A DNA stretch of 64,000 nucleotides from Saprospiraceae bacterium (lineage in GTDB: Bacteria; Bacteroidota; Bacteroidia; Chitinophagales; Saprospiraceae). The position numbers and the translations under genes were made by a program. Below the pieces are notes generated by a model. That model saw only the letters and a list, made by a program, of their open reading frames with translations. It was not told where the DNA came from and did no database searches. This document shows, piece after piece, positions 17,112-26,359 of this stretch. How positions within the stretch are numbered: the first letter of the stretch is position 1; each line of letters starts with the position of its first letter. The DNA lies in assembly GCA_019187225.1 (NCBI GenBank), contig JABAQQ010000011.1, positions 62,001-126,000 on the forward strand. Reading direction: 5' to 3'.

Positions 17112-18101
17112 ATGGATATTTTACAAAAACTTGAAGGGCAAGAAGTTTTGATCATTGGCGACGTGATGCTCGACCGCTACCTGACAGGGTCGGTGAGCCG
17201 GATATCGCCGGAAGCGCCGGTGCCGGTGGTGCTGCAACATGCAATGGAAGACCGGCTGGGAGGCGCCGCCAACGTGGCGCTGAATGTGCACGCGCTCGGG
17301 GGAGTGCCGGTGCTGTGCAGTGTAGTGGGAAATGACGAAGACGGTGCGATTTTTCAGCGCCTGCTTCCGGCAAACGGTATTTCGCCGGAAGGTATCATGG
17401 CTTCGCCCGGAAGGCAAACAACCGTAAAAACGCGCATCCTGGGCAACAACCAGCAGATGCTGCGCATTGACCGGGAGGATATTCACGATCTGACGGATGA
17501 CGAAGCGCAATTGTTTGTGCAAAAAATATTGCGATTGCTGGCGGAGCGCCCCATCGGGATTGTTATTTTTCAGGATTACAACAAAGGGGTACTGACACCG
17601 GAGGTGATCGCTGCGGTAATCGCTGCCACCCGTCAACGCGGCATTCTTACTGCTGTTGACCCCAAAAAAGTCAATTTTTTTGCGTATCAGGGTGTTGATC
17701 TGTTCAAGCCGAACCTGAAGGAGATTCGCGACAGCGCGCCGTTTGCAGTACGTCCGGAACCGGAATCTCTGCAGAGGGCGTCCGACTTTTTGCGCGAACG
17801 CCTGCAAAACCGCATTACCATGATCACGCTATCCGAAAAAGGCTTATTTTTGGACGACGGTTCGGGTGGAAAAATTTTCCCGACCATACCGCGCAAGGTG
17901 GCGGATGTGAGCGGCGCCGGCGATACCGTCATCAGCATAGCTGCACTTGGCCTGGCATCGGGAATGGATATCGAAATGATCGCCACCTTGTCCAATCTTG
18001 CCGGTGGGCAGGTATGCGAGTTCCCCGGCGTTGTACCCGTGCGTCGCGACATTCTGGCTTTAGAACTCGAACATTTTCTAACACAAAATTCATTGCCATG
18101 A
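17112..18101 (+). CDS. rfaE1: D-glycero-beta-D-manno-heptose-7-phosphate kinase (HldE kinase-domain type)
   Basis: This 329-residue PfkB-family sugar kinase phosphorylates heptose 7-phosphate at C1 in the ADP-heptose pathway for lipopolysaccharide core. The N-terminal GDVMLDRY and SPEAPVPV blocks are diagnostic for the RfaE kinase domain. The catalytic GAGDT motif lies near residue 275. The nucleotidyltransferase domain fused to it in E. coli HldE is absent, so that step needs a separate gene outside the window. The stop overlaps the start of the next gene by 4 bases (ATGA), indicating translational coupling. The heptamer array occupies the place of the ribosome-binding site. Confidence 0.92.
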   Translation: MDILQKLEGQEVLIIGDVMLDRYLTGSVSRISPEAPVPVVLQHAMEDRLGGAANVALNVHALGGVPVLCSVVGNDEDGAIFQRLLPANGISPEGIMASPGRQTTVKTRILGNNQQMLRIDREDIHDLTDDEAQLFVQKILRLLAERPIGIVIFQDYNKGVLTPEVIAAVIAATRQRGILTAVDPKKVNFFAYQGVDLFKPNLKEIRDSAPFAVRPEPESLQRASDFLRERLQNRITMITLSEKGLFLDDGSGGKIFPTIPRKVADVSGAGDTVISIAALGLASGMDIEMIATLSNLAGGQVCEFPGVVPVRRDILALELEHFLTQNSLP

Positions 18102-19135
18102 AAACGTGTGTTATTGCCTTTATTCTTTGCCTGCCCGGTATTTCCCTGAAAGGGCAAGCCTTTTCTTTCCCGGATACCCTTCTCAGCGAGTATTTTGAAA
18201 CGGATCCGACGCCTGATATGGCGCAGGTGCCTACGGGTGATGACCCAAACTGGGTAAATTATGACGGCGATGGCATACCGAGCTTGTGTATAGATGTCCC
18301 CCTCCCTTTGCCCTCGGCCTGGTTTTGGGATGGAGACCTGGGCGTCATGAATCCACAAGACAGCAATTATGCTTTTACCAGTTGCTCTTTTTTGACTGAA
18401 CCCTCCGAAAAAAATTATAACTGGCTTATTACCAGTCCGATAATGATACCGGACACTTCTTATTGGCTTTGCTGGCGTTCGCTCTCCTACTATGGACCCG
18501 GTTATCTGGACGGGTATAAGGTTTTGGTGGCAGATAGTATTAACGGCCCGGCATTGAATGTTTTTAAAGACACTTTGTTTGTAGCTGCCGAAATGCTGGA
18601 AGATTCCGAACCGACCGGTTCGCTCGATGTGAACGATTATGTTTTTTCTGAAGGTTATATCCACGCTAACGGTTATACTGACCCTGCTTACTTTTTTGAA
18701 GATAATTCGCAGGGCCCGCCATTCCTGCATGGCAAGCTTGAGCCCCATGCGGTGAGTCTTTCGGCCTATGCGAATAAAAAAATCTACATCGCTTTTTTAC
18801 ATGACTCGCAGGATGATTTTATTTTGCAAATAGATAATATCATTGTTTCAAAAAATCACCTGGTGGCAACGGCGGCGCCTGAAAATGTATTGTTCCTGAA
18901 TGTCATACCCAATCCCGTCCGCGATGCCGCATACCTTTCCTGGAAAACGGGAACTCCGCAGGAAGGGCGTCTCATCGTGACGGACAATATGGGGAAACTT
19001 GTGACCCAGCAATCGTTCGGCAGCCGCGCGGAGGGACAAATATTTTTACAAGCATACAATTGGGTACCCGGTATCTACTATTGCACATTGGAGACGGCTG
19101 CCGGCCATGCGACGACGAAGTTGGTGAAATGGTAG
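18098..19135 (+). CDS. T9SS type A protein with choice-of-anchor J-like domain
   Basis: The start is the ATG at 18098, which overlaps the rfaE1 stop and begins a signal peptide ending near GQAFS. The 345-residue product has a jelly-roll domain resembling cleaved-adhesin/choice-of-anchor J modules (blocks SPIMIPDTSYWLCW, KIYIAFLHDSQDD). It ends in a type A sorting domain from VIPNPVRDAAYLSW to the end. It should be exported by Sec, then secreted by T9SS and held at the surface or released. Its coupling to an LPS-core gene is suggestive because type IX cargo is attached to A-type LPS in some species, but a functional link is only inferred. Confidence 0.85.
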   Translation: MKTCVIAFILCLPGISLKGQAFSFPDTLLSEYFETDPTPDMAQVPTGDDPNWVNYDGDGIPSLCIDVPLPLPSAWFWDGDLGVMNPQDSNYAFTSCSFLTEPSEKNYNWLITSPIMIPDTSYWLCWRSLSYYGPGYLDGYKVLVADSINGPALNVFKDTLFVAAEMLEDSEPTGSLDVNDYVFSEGYIHANGYTDPAYFFEDNSQGPPFLHGKLEPHAVSLSAYANKKIYIAFLHDSQDDFILQIDNIIVSKNHLVATAAPENVLFLNVIPNPVRDAAYLSWKTGTPQEGRLIVTDNMGKLVTQQSFGSRAEGQIFLQAYNWVPGIYYCTLETAAGHATTKLVKW

Positions 19136-19159
19136 CTGCTGGTTGTTGGCTCAGTTTTT

Positions 19160-19261
19160 TGTTTATTTGGGGATTCATTTATTGGGGGATGCGTTTTTCA
19201 TTCTCTTCCTCACCATGCGGCCATCGGCAAATAAACGCATCCCTGACTAAACAAATAAACA
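19160..19261. repeat. Two-part intergenic inverted repeat
   Basis: Outer arms TGTTTATTT (19160-19168) and AAATAAACA (19253-19261) and inner arms of 11 bases (19186-19196 and 19233-19243, core GGGATGCGTTT) are nested in the gap between 19135 and nusB. It could fold into a long hairpin that ends the rfaE1 transcript. No T-run follows directly. Confidence 0.6.
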
Positions 19262-19345
19262 GTTGGGGGCAATACCTTCATCGATATTCAAAAAAACCGT
19301 TTCTTTGCCCCATCATTTTTCTCTACCAAAGTCCTTTGACATCCC

Positions 19346-20281
19346 ATGTTAAGTCGCCGCAGCGTTCGAATCAAAGTGATGCAATTGTTGTATATGCTCA
19401 ATCGCGACGAGCAGCTCGCTTTCCCCGACCTGGTGAAAGAGTACAATGACGGCATCTGGAAAACCTACGAACTCTATATTTTCCACCTGTACCTGCTGCT
19501 TAAAGTAACGCAGTATGCCGAAAAAGACGCTGCCAACCGGGCTGCCAAACACCTCCCCACCGAGGAGGACAAGGCATTCACGCCGAGACTTTACAGCAAT
19601 CCCTGTACCCAAAGTATCGCCAACCATACGGCTTTCCTCAACATTGTCGCCAAATACAAAGCCAACGAAGGCATTGACGATGATCACATTCGCTCGATCT
19701 ATCTGGCTTTTGCCGATACGCCCGAATACAAGGCTTATCTCGCCCTGCCCGAGCCAACCAATGAGGATCATACCAGGATACTGCTCGAACTTTATCGCTT
19801 CCTGCTGAGCAACGATCTCTTCCTCGAAATGTCGGAAGACCGCTACAACAACTGGCCCGACGACGAGTCGCTTGTCGTTGGCGCCATCAAAAAATCGCTG
19901 AAAGCGACGCCGGTCAGCGGCGAGTTTTACAAGGAATTTGAACCCGCGGACGAGACGGTGCGCGAGTTCGGCGAACAACTCCTGCGCAAAACCTGTCAGG
20001 AAGACCGCGCTCTGTTCGAGCAGATAGAGCCGACGCTTAAGAACTGGGACGCCGAGCGCGTAGCGGTGCTCGACATGATCATGCTGAAGATGGCCCTCTG
20101 CGAATTGCTCCATTTCCCGACCATTCCCACCAAAGTGACGCTCAACGAGTTTGTGGAGATATCCAAAGTTTATTCCACGGAAAAAAGCAAGGATTTTATC
20201 AACGGTATTCTCGACCGGTTGATGAAGAAACTGCTGAAGGAAGAAAAGATCGTGAAAGAGGGAAGGGGCCTGATCGAGTAA
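19346..20281 (+). CDS. nusB: Transcription antitermination factor NusB
   Basis: NusB binds boxA RNA with NusE and supports antitermination of rRNA operons. The 311-residue product is the long Bacteroidota form. The N-terminal RRSVRIKVMQLLYML motif carries the arginine-rich RNA contact helix. The middle has an extended helical insertion, and the C-terminal helical domain contains the conserved VTLNEFVEISK and STEKSKDFINGILD blocks. The start at 19346 is supported by this N-terminus. A bidirectional terminator follows. Confidence 0.95.
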   Translation: MLSRRSVRIKVMQLLYMLNRDEQLAFPDLVKEYNDGIWKTYELYIFHLYLLLKVTQYAEKDAANRAAKHLPTEEDKAFTPRLYSNPCTQSIANHTAFLNIVAKYKANEGIDDDHIRSIYLAFADTPEYKAYLALPEPTNEDHTRILLELYRFLLSNDLFLEMSEDRYNNWPDDESLVVGAIKKSLKATPVSGEFYKEFEPADETVREFGEQLLRKTCQEDRALFEQIEPTLKNWDAERVAVLDMIMLKMALCELLHFPTIPTKVTLNEFVEISKVYSTEKSKDFINGILDRLMKKLLKEEKIVKEGRGLIE

Positions 20282-20322
20282 GTCGGATGGAGAGAGACGA
20301 ACCCGCGTTTACACAAAATGGA

Positions 20323-20360
20323 GAGCCCGCAAAGAGAAAATCCTTCTTTGCGGGCTCTTT
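20323..20360. terminator. Bidirectional terminator between nusB and the TolC-type gene
   Basis: A perfect 13-bp stem (20323-20335 with 20345-20357) is followed by TTT on the plus strand, and a short T-run is present on the opposite side. It serves the convergent genes on both sides. Confidence 0.85.
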
Positions 20361-20377
20361 ATTTGAAGCGCATTCGA

Positions 20378-21826
20378 TCAATTCATTGTCAATGGTTTGC
20401 CTTCGTAGAAGTCGAGTATTTTCAGTTTGAACAGATAGTCGTATTTTGCCACTGTGAGATCGTTCTCAGCGATGTCGAGGTTGTTTCTGGCTGTTGTGAG
20501 GTCGAGGGTATTGACCGCGCCGAGTGCGTGACGTTTCTCCGTATTTTCAAATGCGATTTTGGTGGCGTCGAAGGTTTTTTGTGCCGCGTCGAGTTGTTTG
20601 CGGGCGGCGCGCGCATTGGCGATGGCCGTCTGAATGTCATTCTTAAGTTGCTGGCGCACCTGATTCTGTTGTAGTTGAGCGGTAAGGACGCTCAGCCTGG
20701 CCCGCTCCACGTTGAGGCGTACGCGGCCGTTTTGGTATATCGGAATGTTGATGTTCAATCCCACGCTTTGGCCGAAGTTCTGGTCAATCTGGTCGAAGTA
20801 TTCCACCGTGCGGATATCATAAGGAATGCTTTCCTTTTGGCCGATGATCTGTAAAATACGGTCTTCGCCGTCAATGCGCACAGGGATGGGGGGTTCTGTC
20901 AGCTGATTATAACCTGCGGGCAATTTAAAAGCGGTGGAATAGTTGGTATTCAGGTTGACGCCGAAAGATACAGTTGGCCAATAGGATGATTTGGCGATGC
21001 TAATGCCTTCTTCCGCGCTTTTGATGCGATAATCGGCAGCCCGGACGTTGGGTTGCGTACCGAGTGCAGTCGTGTAAATCGGCGTCAGGGTCACCGCATC
21101 TGGAGCAGCGTCTGCCGGAATAGCAATTGCCGGTCGCTCGATAAGAAGGTCATAATCGGGCTCGAGTTGGAGCAGTTGTTTGAGACTCAGGTAAGCCAGA
21201 TCAACGCTGTTCTGCGCTTGCACTGCGGCTTGTTCTCCCTGGGCAATTTGGGCGAGGATGTTGTAGCGGTCAGCAGCGGGCAATGTGCCGGCGTCTATCA
21301 GTTTCTGGGTTGCATTGAGTTGTTCTGTACTGGTGGCTATGCGTTCCCGGGCGTTTTTAAGTTGCTCTTCGAACAACAAAATATTGAGGTAAGCCTGGGC
21401 AATTTGCAGTGCCAGTGTATTGGTCGTCTGATCGGCGTCGGCTTGTGCGGCCTGCGCATTCCAGGCAGCCTGCTTTACCGAATGGTGGATCAACCCGCCC
21501 TGAAATAAATTGATCCCCGCGCTGACGCCGATGCTGTTGTAGCCCGTGGCGACGGTGCTATATTGGTTGGTCGTCGGGTCAATAGTGCGGCCAAATTGCT
21601 CACCTGCACTGAAGTTGGCGCCGAGGTTGGGCAATCGCGATGTCTTGGCTTGCCGCTCTGAAAGCAAAGCTGTTTTCACGTTGGCTTGCGCCTGTTTCAC
21701 ACTCAGGTTGTTTTCCTGAGCATACAGAATGCAGCGTTCAAGCGACCAGGTCTCCTGTGCATACGCGCTGGTTGCGAGCACGGATGCGAGGAGCAATAGG
21801 GCAGCAGTTTTAAAAGTGTACTTCAT
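20378..21826 (-). CDS. TolC-family outer membrane efflux protein
   Basis: This 482-residue protein has a signal peptide (cleavage after SAYA). Two repeats follow of the outer membrane efflux protein family: long heptad-rich helices (for example ERQAKTSRLPNL and NVERARLSVLTAQLQQNQV) separated by beta strands that form the barrel. It should be the outer membrane channel of a tripartite exporter. The usual inner membrane pump and periplasmic adaptor are not beside it; the nearest genes upstream on the strand are an M14 peptidase and a GH3 protein. The adaptor and pump may be elsewhere. No -7 box was found in the 124-base upstream gap, so co-transcription with the peptidase gene is possible. Confidence 0.92.
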   Translation of the reverse strand: MKYTFKTAALLLLASVLATSAYAQETWSLERCILYAQENNLSVKQAQANVKTALLSERQAKTSRLPNLGANFSAGEQFGRTIDPTTNQYSTVATGYNSIGVSAGINLFQGGLIHHSVKQAAWNAQAAQADADQTTNTLALQIAQAYLNILLFEEQLKNARERIATSTEQLNATQKLIDAGTLPAADRYNILAQIAQGEQAAVQAQNSVDLAYLSLKQLLQLEPDYDLLIERPAIAIPADAAPDAVTLTPIYTTALGTQPNVRAADYRIKSAEEGISIAKSSYWPTVSFGVNLNTNYSTAFKLPAGYNQLTEPPIPVRIDGEDRILQIIGQKESIPYDIRTVEYFDQIDQNFGQSVGLNINIPIYQNGRVRLNVERARLSVLTAQLQQNQVRQQLKNDIQTAIANARAARKQLDAAQKTFDATKIAFENTEKRHALGAVNTLDLTTARNNLDIAENDLTVAKYDYLFKLKILDFYEGKPLTMN

Positions 21827-21950
21827 GTTGTGACAGATTGGTTGTACCTGTATGTCAGCCGTTTTTATCCGAATGCAAGAGTACGCTATATGGCGGAAGC
21901 CACACAGGGAATTTCTATAAAGGCAAGATTTCGGCAGATAAAACGGGGAA

Positions 21951-23813
21951 TTATTTTGCCAACGGCATTTCTACCGCCTTCACCAAACGCCCTACGGGGT
22001 ACATACGGTGCGAAGGTTCGTACCACGGTGATTTGCGGTACACCCAGTCCAATTGCACTTTGGCGTCGGCGGCAAATTCGGGATCTGCAGCGCGTTTGGC
22101 GTCGAGCTCCTTGCGCACTTCGGGATTTTCTTTCAAAAACTGCGCGGCCAGGTCTTCAAAAACATAAGCCGAGAAATATTCCTTCTGCATCAGAATGGGA
22201 TCGAAAAAATTCCAGGCCACCCAGGAATCGGGTGCATTGGGTTCCAGGGTCTCCACCAAATACCGGTTGGCATTCTGATCGGTGAACACTACAAAATCGC
22301 CCTTGTGAAACTTCCGCTTCATCGTTTTTTTATCCAGTTGGATGTTGTGGTGGAAGTAGTGCCCTTCCCAATGGTTACGCGTTTTAAAATCGCGGATAAA
22401 ATAGGTTTCCACTTCGATATCCACATCTTTTTCCAGGCGGCTCATTTCCACTTCGTTGATCCTCATGCGTTCGAGCACATTTTCCCAGGCTTGGGGAATA
22501 ATATAGGCATAAGGTTTTTCGACCGTCACCGAAGGGTTGAAGTAGTTGTAGTATGCGATTTCTTTTGCATAAGGCTCTGTGCGGTCGTACCACAGGCGCG
22601 GCAGGCCGCTCACTTCCGAGGGTTTGTATTTAGCTGCATAGCCTTTAAAAAGGAGAGTATCGCGTTTGTTTTGATCCATCGCATAGTCGAGCACAAATTC
22701 GCGTTTGGTACGGGTGCGCTCGAAGGCTTCGGCGCGTACTTTGCCGATCTCAGACGCGTGGCCGGCAATAAATTTTATCACTACGTCCATGAAGTGGTAG
22801 TTGCTCCACAGGCGGTCGGCGAAAGGTTTGAGCATGTGGGTTTCGGGCATGAATCCGATGGTATTCCACAGCGCCGCATAGCCGGTGGAATAACGTCCGT
22901 AGTCGCAAAAACCGCTGATGCCGCTGTCGGGCGTTTCACCGGGGCCGTCCACGTAAGGGATCATCTCCCAGTTGCGTTTTTTCATTTCGCCATACAATTG
23001 GGGCAACATTGTTTCTTGCAAGAACGAGCCGAGCGGCGTTTCCAGTTTGTCGTGCTGCGTGGCGATAAGCGTCATTGTATATTGATAATCAGCGCCATTG
23101 CTGGTATGATTGTCCACAAAAATATCGGGCATCCAGGTCTGGAAGATCTGGTTGAATGTGCGGGCGTTGCGCGAATCGCACTTTACAAAGTCGCGGTTGA
23201 GGTCGTAATTGCGGGCATTGCCCCGAAAGCCGTACGATTCGGGGCCGTCCTGGTTGGCGCGGCTGTACGAGTTGCGGTTGAGGCAACCGTCCACATTGTA
23301 CACCGGAATGATGACAATGACCAAATCGTTTAATGACTTTAATGACTCCGGGTTACTCAAATACTCGCGCAACAGCAGCACCGTTGCGTCAATGCCTTCC
23401 GGCTCGCCGGGATGAATACCGTTGTTGATCAACAGAATGCGCTTGCCGGAGCGGCGGATCTTCCCTGGATCAAATTCGCCGCCAACCGATAATACCGCTA
23501 CGTGCAGCGGCAAACCACTGTCAGTACTGCCCATCGTTGTGAGGTGAAAGATACCGGGATGCGCCTTCGCCAATTTTTCATAGCAGGCGATGATCTCGGC
23601 GTAGGTGAGCGTCTGGTTGGGATTGGTTTCAAACGGAATGGTGAAAAGTGGCATGGTGTGCGTGGGTTTGCAGTGTGAAAATGGCAGTAACAGGAACAAC
23701 AACAGACTTAGCCGGCCAACTCTTCCCGCTTTTGTCAAGATGATATCGGATAAACGAACAGGTTTGGAGGAAAGACGGTGACTGCGCATTTTTAAGGAGC
23801 GAAGATAAAACAT
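21951..23813 (-). CDS. M14-family zinc carboxypeptidase
   Basis: The 620-residue product contains a zinc carboxypeptidase domain: HPGEPEG supplies the first metal His and Glu (HxxE), and VDNHTSNG supplies the third ligand. An N-terminal hydrophobic stretch (LSLLLFLLLPF) marks export. A cysteine follows it but with histidine at -1, so lipidation is doubtful. Two start codons are possible, 23813 and 23789; the second gives a more compact signal peptide. The C-terminal half of about 300 residues is typical of the Bacteroidota form. It likely trims peptides or murein fragments in the periplasm. The gene is 9 bases after the GH3 gene, so they form an operon. Confidence 0.88.
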   Translation of the reverse strand: MFYLRSLKMRSHRLSSKPVRLSDIILTKAGRVGRLSLLLFLLLPFSHCKPTHTMPLFTIPFETNPNQTLTYAEIIACYEKLAKAHPGIFHLTTMGSTDSGLPLHVAVLSVGGEFDPGKIRRSGKRILLINNGIHPGEPEGIDATVLLLREYLSNPESLKSLNDLVIVIIPVYNVDGCLNRNSYSRANQDGPESYGFRGNARNYDLNRDFVKCDSRNARTFNQIFQTWMPDIFVDNHTSNGADYQYTMTLIATQHDKLETPLGSFLQETMLPQLYGEMKKRNWEMIPYVDGPGETPDSGISGFCDYGRYSTGYAALWNTIGFMPETHMLKPFADRLWSNYHFMDVVIKFIAGHASEIGKVRAEAFERTRTKREFVLDYAMDQNKRDTLLFKGYAAKYKPSEVSGLPRLWYDRTEPYAKEIAYYNYFNPSVTVEKPYAYIIPQAWENVLERMRINEVEMSRLEKDVDIEVETYFIRDFKTRNHWEGHYFHHNIQLDKKTMKRKFHKGDFVVFTDQNANRYLVETLEPNAPDSWVAWNFFDPILMQKEYFSAYVFEDLAAQFLKENPEVRKELDAKRAADPEFAADAKVQLDWVYRKSPWYEPSHRMYPVGRLVKAVEMPLAK

Positions 23814-23822
23814 CCGTCTTTT

Positions 23823-25346
23823 TTACTCACCTACCAGTTGCATGATCTCTTCGACAAATCCCCGGTGATTCGCCAGCCGGGGCACCTTGCTTTGGCTCCC
23901 GAATTTGCCGCGTGCCCGCATCCAGCGGAGAAAAGTACCGCGCGGCACGGCGTGAAGATGCAGGCGTTGAAGGGCCATCCCCTTGTACCGCTTGGCTTCG
24001 TAGTCAGAATTGATGCGTTGGAGCGTTTGGTCGAGCACATCGTTGAACCGCTCCAGATCGGAGGGTTCTTTTTCAAATTCCACGATCCATTCGTGGCCAC
24101 CCCGGCCTTTATCACCGGCAAAATAAACGGGCGCAGCGGTGTATTCGGATACGACGGCATCCATTTGACGGCAGGCTTCGGCGAGCGCCTTATCCGTGTC
24201 GCCCACCATGACCTCTTCCCCGAACGCGTTGATGAATTGTTTGGTACGACCTGTGATCTGGAAACAATGCGGGTATTTACGGGTGAACATCAGGGTGTCG
24301 CCGGGCAGGTAGCGCCATAAGCCGTTGTTCGATGAGATCATCACGGCGTAATTTTTCCCTACTTCCACATCGGCGAGCAATACTGTTTTGGGATGGTCCT
24401 TTTCCCATTCCTCCACCGGTACGAATTCGTAGAAAACGCCGTTGTCTGCCAGCAGCAGCATATCGTTTTTGTCCAAATCGCATTGAGCGCCAAAGTATCC
24501 TTCCGAAGCGTTGTAAATCTCCTGATATACAAAATTATTGCTGGGGATCAGGGTTTTAAATGTTTCCCGGTATGGGTCGAAGCCGACGCCGCCGTGCATG
24601 TAGGCTTGCAGGTGCGGCCAGACTTCCAGCATGTTCGATTTTCCCGTTTTTTCCAGGATCAGTCGGAACAAAACGACGATCCAGGTAGGGACGCCGCCAA
24701 ACATTACTATGTCATCGCGACGGCTGGTGATGTCGGCGATCCGCTGGATCTTCTCCTCGAAATTGGGTATCAGCATTGTCTCGAAGTCGGGTGTGTAACA
24801 CAGGCGTCCGAGTGCCGGCATGTGGTGTGTGAGCAGGGAACTGACATCGCCGAAGCGGGTTTTGGGATATTCGTCCAATTGTTGGAAACTGCCCGCCATG
24901 ACGAGATTTTTGCGCCTGAAAATCTCCAGATCGGGCTTGTTGTGATATAACAATGCGAGCGAATCCCAGCTTCCGGCAAAATGGCAGCCGTACAGATTGC
25001 TCATGGGTACAGGGATGAACTTGCTTTTGTCGCTGGTGGTGCCGCTGCTTTTGCTGTACCAATTGACCTCGCCGGGCCAGAGCACATCGCGTTCGCCGCG
25101 CATCATACGGGCGATCTGACCTTTCAACTGATCGTAATCGTGTGCCGGTACCTTGTTTGCAAAAGCTTCGGCATCGCGTATGCCGGCAAAATCGTATTGT
25201 CTGCCGATTTCGGTGTTGCGGGCGGTGTCGAGCAGCCGTTGCAGCCAGCGTTCCTGCGGCTCTTCAGGGCGCTTCATACAGCGTTCGATGCGCCGCATCC
25301 GCAGACGTAAGTATTGCCTGGCAAGTTCGTTGACCAACCGATTCAT
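23823..25346 (-). CDS. GH3-family (auxin-responsive promoter-like) acyl-adenylating protein
   Basis: This 507-residue protein belongs to the GH3 family, known in plants for joining amino acids to hormone acids by adenylation. It carries the ATP-binding signature YSKSSGTTSDKSKFIPV near residue 98, the NASEG block and the C-terminal FGEEVMVGDTDKAL block. Bacterial members are common in Bacteroidota but their substrates are unknown. There is no signal peptide, so it is cytoplasmic. It is the first gene of a probable minus-strand unit with the M14 peptidase. It is divergent from the DUF1801 gene across a 65-base gap that holds a palindrome. Confidence 0.9.
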   Translation of the reverse strand: MNRLVNELARQYLRLRMRRIERCMKRPEEPQERWLQRLLDTARNTEIGRQYDFAGIRDAEAFANKVPAHDYDQLKGQIARMMRGERDVLWPGEVNWYSKSSGTTSDKSKFIPVPMSNLYGCHFAGSWDSLALLYHNKPDLEIFRRKNLVMAGSFQQLDEYPKTRFGDVSSLLTHHMPALGRLCYTPDFETMLIPNFEEKIQRIADITSRRDDIVMFGGVPTWIVVLFRLILEKTGKSNMLEVWPHLQAYMHGGVGFDPYRETFKTLIPSNNFVYQEIYNASEGYFGAQCDLDKNDMLLLADNGVFYEFVPVEEWEKDHPKTVLLADVEVGKNYAVMISSNNGLWRYLPGDTLMFTRKYPHCFQITGRTKQFINAFGEEVMVGDTDKALAEACRQMDAVVSEYTAAPVYFAGDKGRGGHEWIVEFEKEPSDLERFNDVLDQTLQRINSDYEAKRYKGMALQRLHLHAVPRGTFLRWMRARGKFGSQSKVPRLANHRGFVEEIMQLVGE

Positions 25347-25378
25347 AAGCAGCGAGCGTTTTATTTTGCCTGTTTTTC

Positions 25379-25412
25379 CGGCGTAAAGTTACAATTTCAG
25401 AATTTTACGCCG
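25379..25412. promoter_or_regulatory. Palindrome overlapping the DUF1801 start codon
   Basis: Nine-base perfect arms (CGGCGTAAA and TTTACGCCG) are separated by 16 bases. The second arm ends on the G of the GTG start codon. It may be an operator or a translation-masking hairpin in the divergent intergenic region. Confidence 0.45.
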
Positions 25413-25834
25413 TGAAACTCGCCAAACATAAGGACTTTGATTCGTTTTATGCGGATTTATTGCCCGCAGAAAAATCTGTTTGCCTCCGGCTGCGGGATTT
25501 GCTGGGGGAGCATTTTCCCGAACTGCGGGAGAAATTTGCCTATGGCGTACCTTACTATTGGCGGTACAGCCGGATTTGCTTTATTTACCCGTCGTCCTTT
25601 CCTTACAGCGGTATGGAGACCGGGGTCGCTTTCGGTTTCGCTCGCGGGCAATTGCTTTCCAATGAACAGGGACTGCTCGATCTCGGTGAACGCAAAGAAG
25701 TGGGATACGTCCGCTTGCTCTCGGAAAAAGACATCCGGGAAGAGCCGATTTTGGAACTGCTGCACGAAGCGGTATTGCTCGACGCGGAGATAGAAAGGCA
25801 AAAGTCCAACAAAAGACGCGCGTCAGTGCCCTAA
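25412..25834 (+). CDS. DUF1801 domain protein
   Basis: This 140-residue cytoplasmic protein matches the DUF1801 (YdhG-like) family: an N-terminal helix with phrases KSVCLRLRDLL, then LREKFAYGVPYY and a C-terminal part with LLSEKDI. The fold is iron-chaperone-like in some relatives, but the biochemical role is not settled. Translation starts at a GTG at 25412; no ATG is available upstream in frame. The last 12 bases overlap the end of the opposing lipoprotein gene. The start codon lies inside a palindrome, which may control it. Confidence 0.8.
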   Translation: MKLAKHKDFDSFYADLLPAEKSVCLRLRDLLGEHFPELREKFAYGVPYYWRYSRICFIYPSSFPYSGMETGVAFGFARGQLLSNEQGLLDLGERKEVGYVRLLSEKDIREEPILELLHEAVLLDAEIERQKSNKRRASVP

Positions 25835-26203
25835 ATAAAGCATTGTGTCCAACACGGGTTTGTAAGTCAGCGAAATTTCTACGGGCAGGCTCCCGAAGGC
25901 TTCGTGCGGGTAATGCAGACTGTCGTAGCCGAACGCTACGATCCAATGCCTGCCTTCCGGCACCGACTCGATGCAGCCACGCGCATCGGCGCCGGTTTTG
26001 AAGGATGCATCGTAGAAACCCGGCCCCTTATCATAACCCGGAAATGTATCGGTAAAGTATTTCAGGTAAACCGTCGAACCCGCCAGCGGGTAATTGTGGT
26101 GGGTGGTTTTGATGCAAATTTTAGTCGGTAAAGGCAGCGTCTCCGGCCCTTCGGGGCGACACGCAGCAAGACTTAAAATGATAATAAAAGGCAACGTGCG
26201 CAT
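25823..26203 (-). CDS. Small lipoprotein of unknown function
   Basis: The start is the ATG at 26203 (MRTLPF), chosen because it begins a short lipoprotein signal ending in LAAC (Cys15); a longer frame upstream adds a non-signal stretch. The 126-residue product resembles a single carboxypeptidase-regulatory or transthyretin-like beta sandwich (PLAGSTVYLKYF, CIESVPEGRHWIVAFG). No defined family. It converges on the DUF1801 gene with a 12-base overlap of the two ends. Confidence 0.75.
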   Translation of the reverse strand: MRTLPFIIILSLAACRPEGPETLPLPTKICIKTTHHNYPLAGSTVYLKYFTDTFPGYDKGPGFYDASFKTGADARGCIESVPEGRHWIVAFGYDSLHYPHEAFGSLPVEISLTYKPVLDTMLYLGH

Positions 26204-26294
26204 GATCTGATGCCAATTGGCGGATTTAAAACCCGAAAATAGCGCATATGTTGCCAAACCTGTTGTCTGTACAGGACAAAACCGACAGATTTTT

Positions 26295-26302
26295 TACTTT
26301 TG
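26295..26302 (+). promoter_or_regulatory. -7 box (TACTTTTG) of fbp
   Basis: A consensus TAnnTTTG lies 58 bases before the fbp start codon. The -33 element is not at a standard distance. Confidence 0.5.
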
Positions 26303-26359
26303 CACTGCCAATTTTGATAGTCACACCGGCTCTAACCAAACATCAAATCCACCACACCT

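Noticed and set aside
17687-18748. Minus-strand open frame spanning the end of rfaE1 and the next gene
   Set aside because: It crosses two well-supported plus-strand genes and has no family features.
22053-23333. Plus-strand open frame of 426 codons opposite the M14 peptidase
   Set aside because: No domain, no start context, and the minus-strand protein has zinc ligands.
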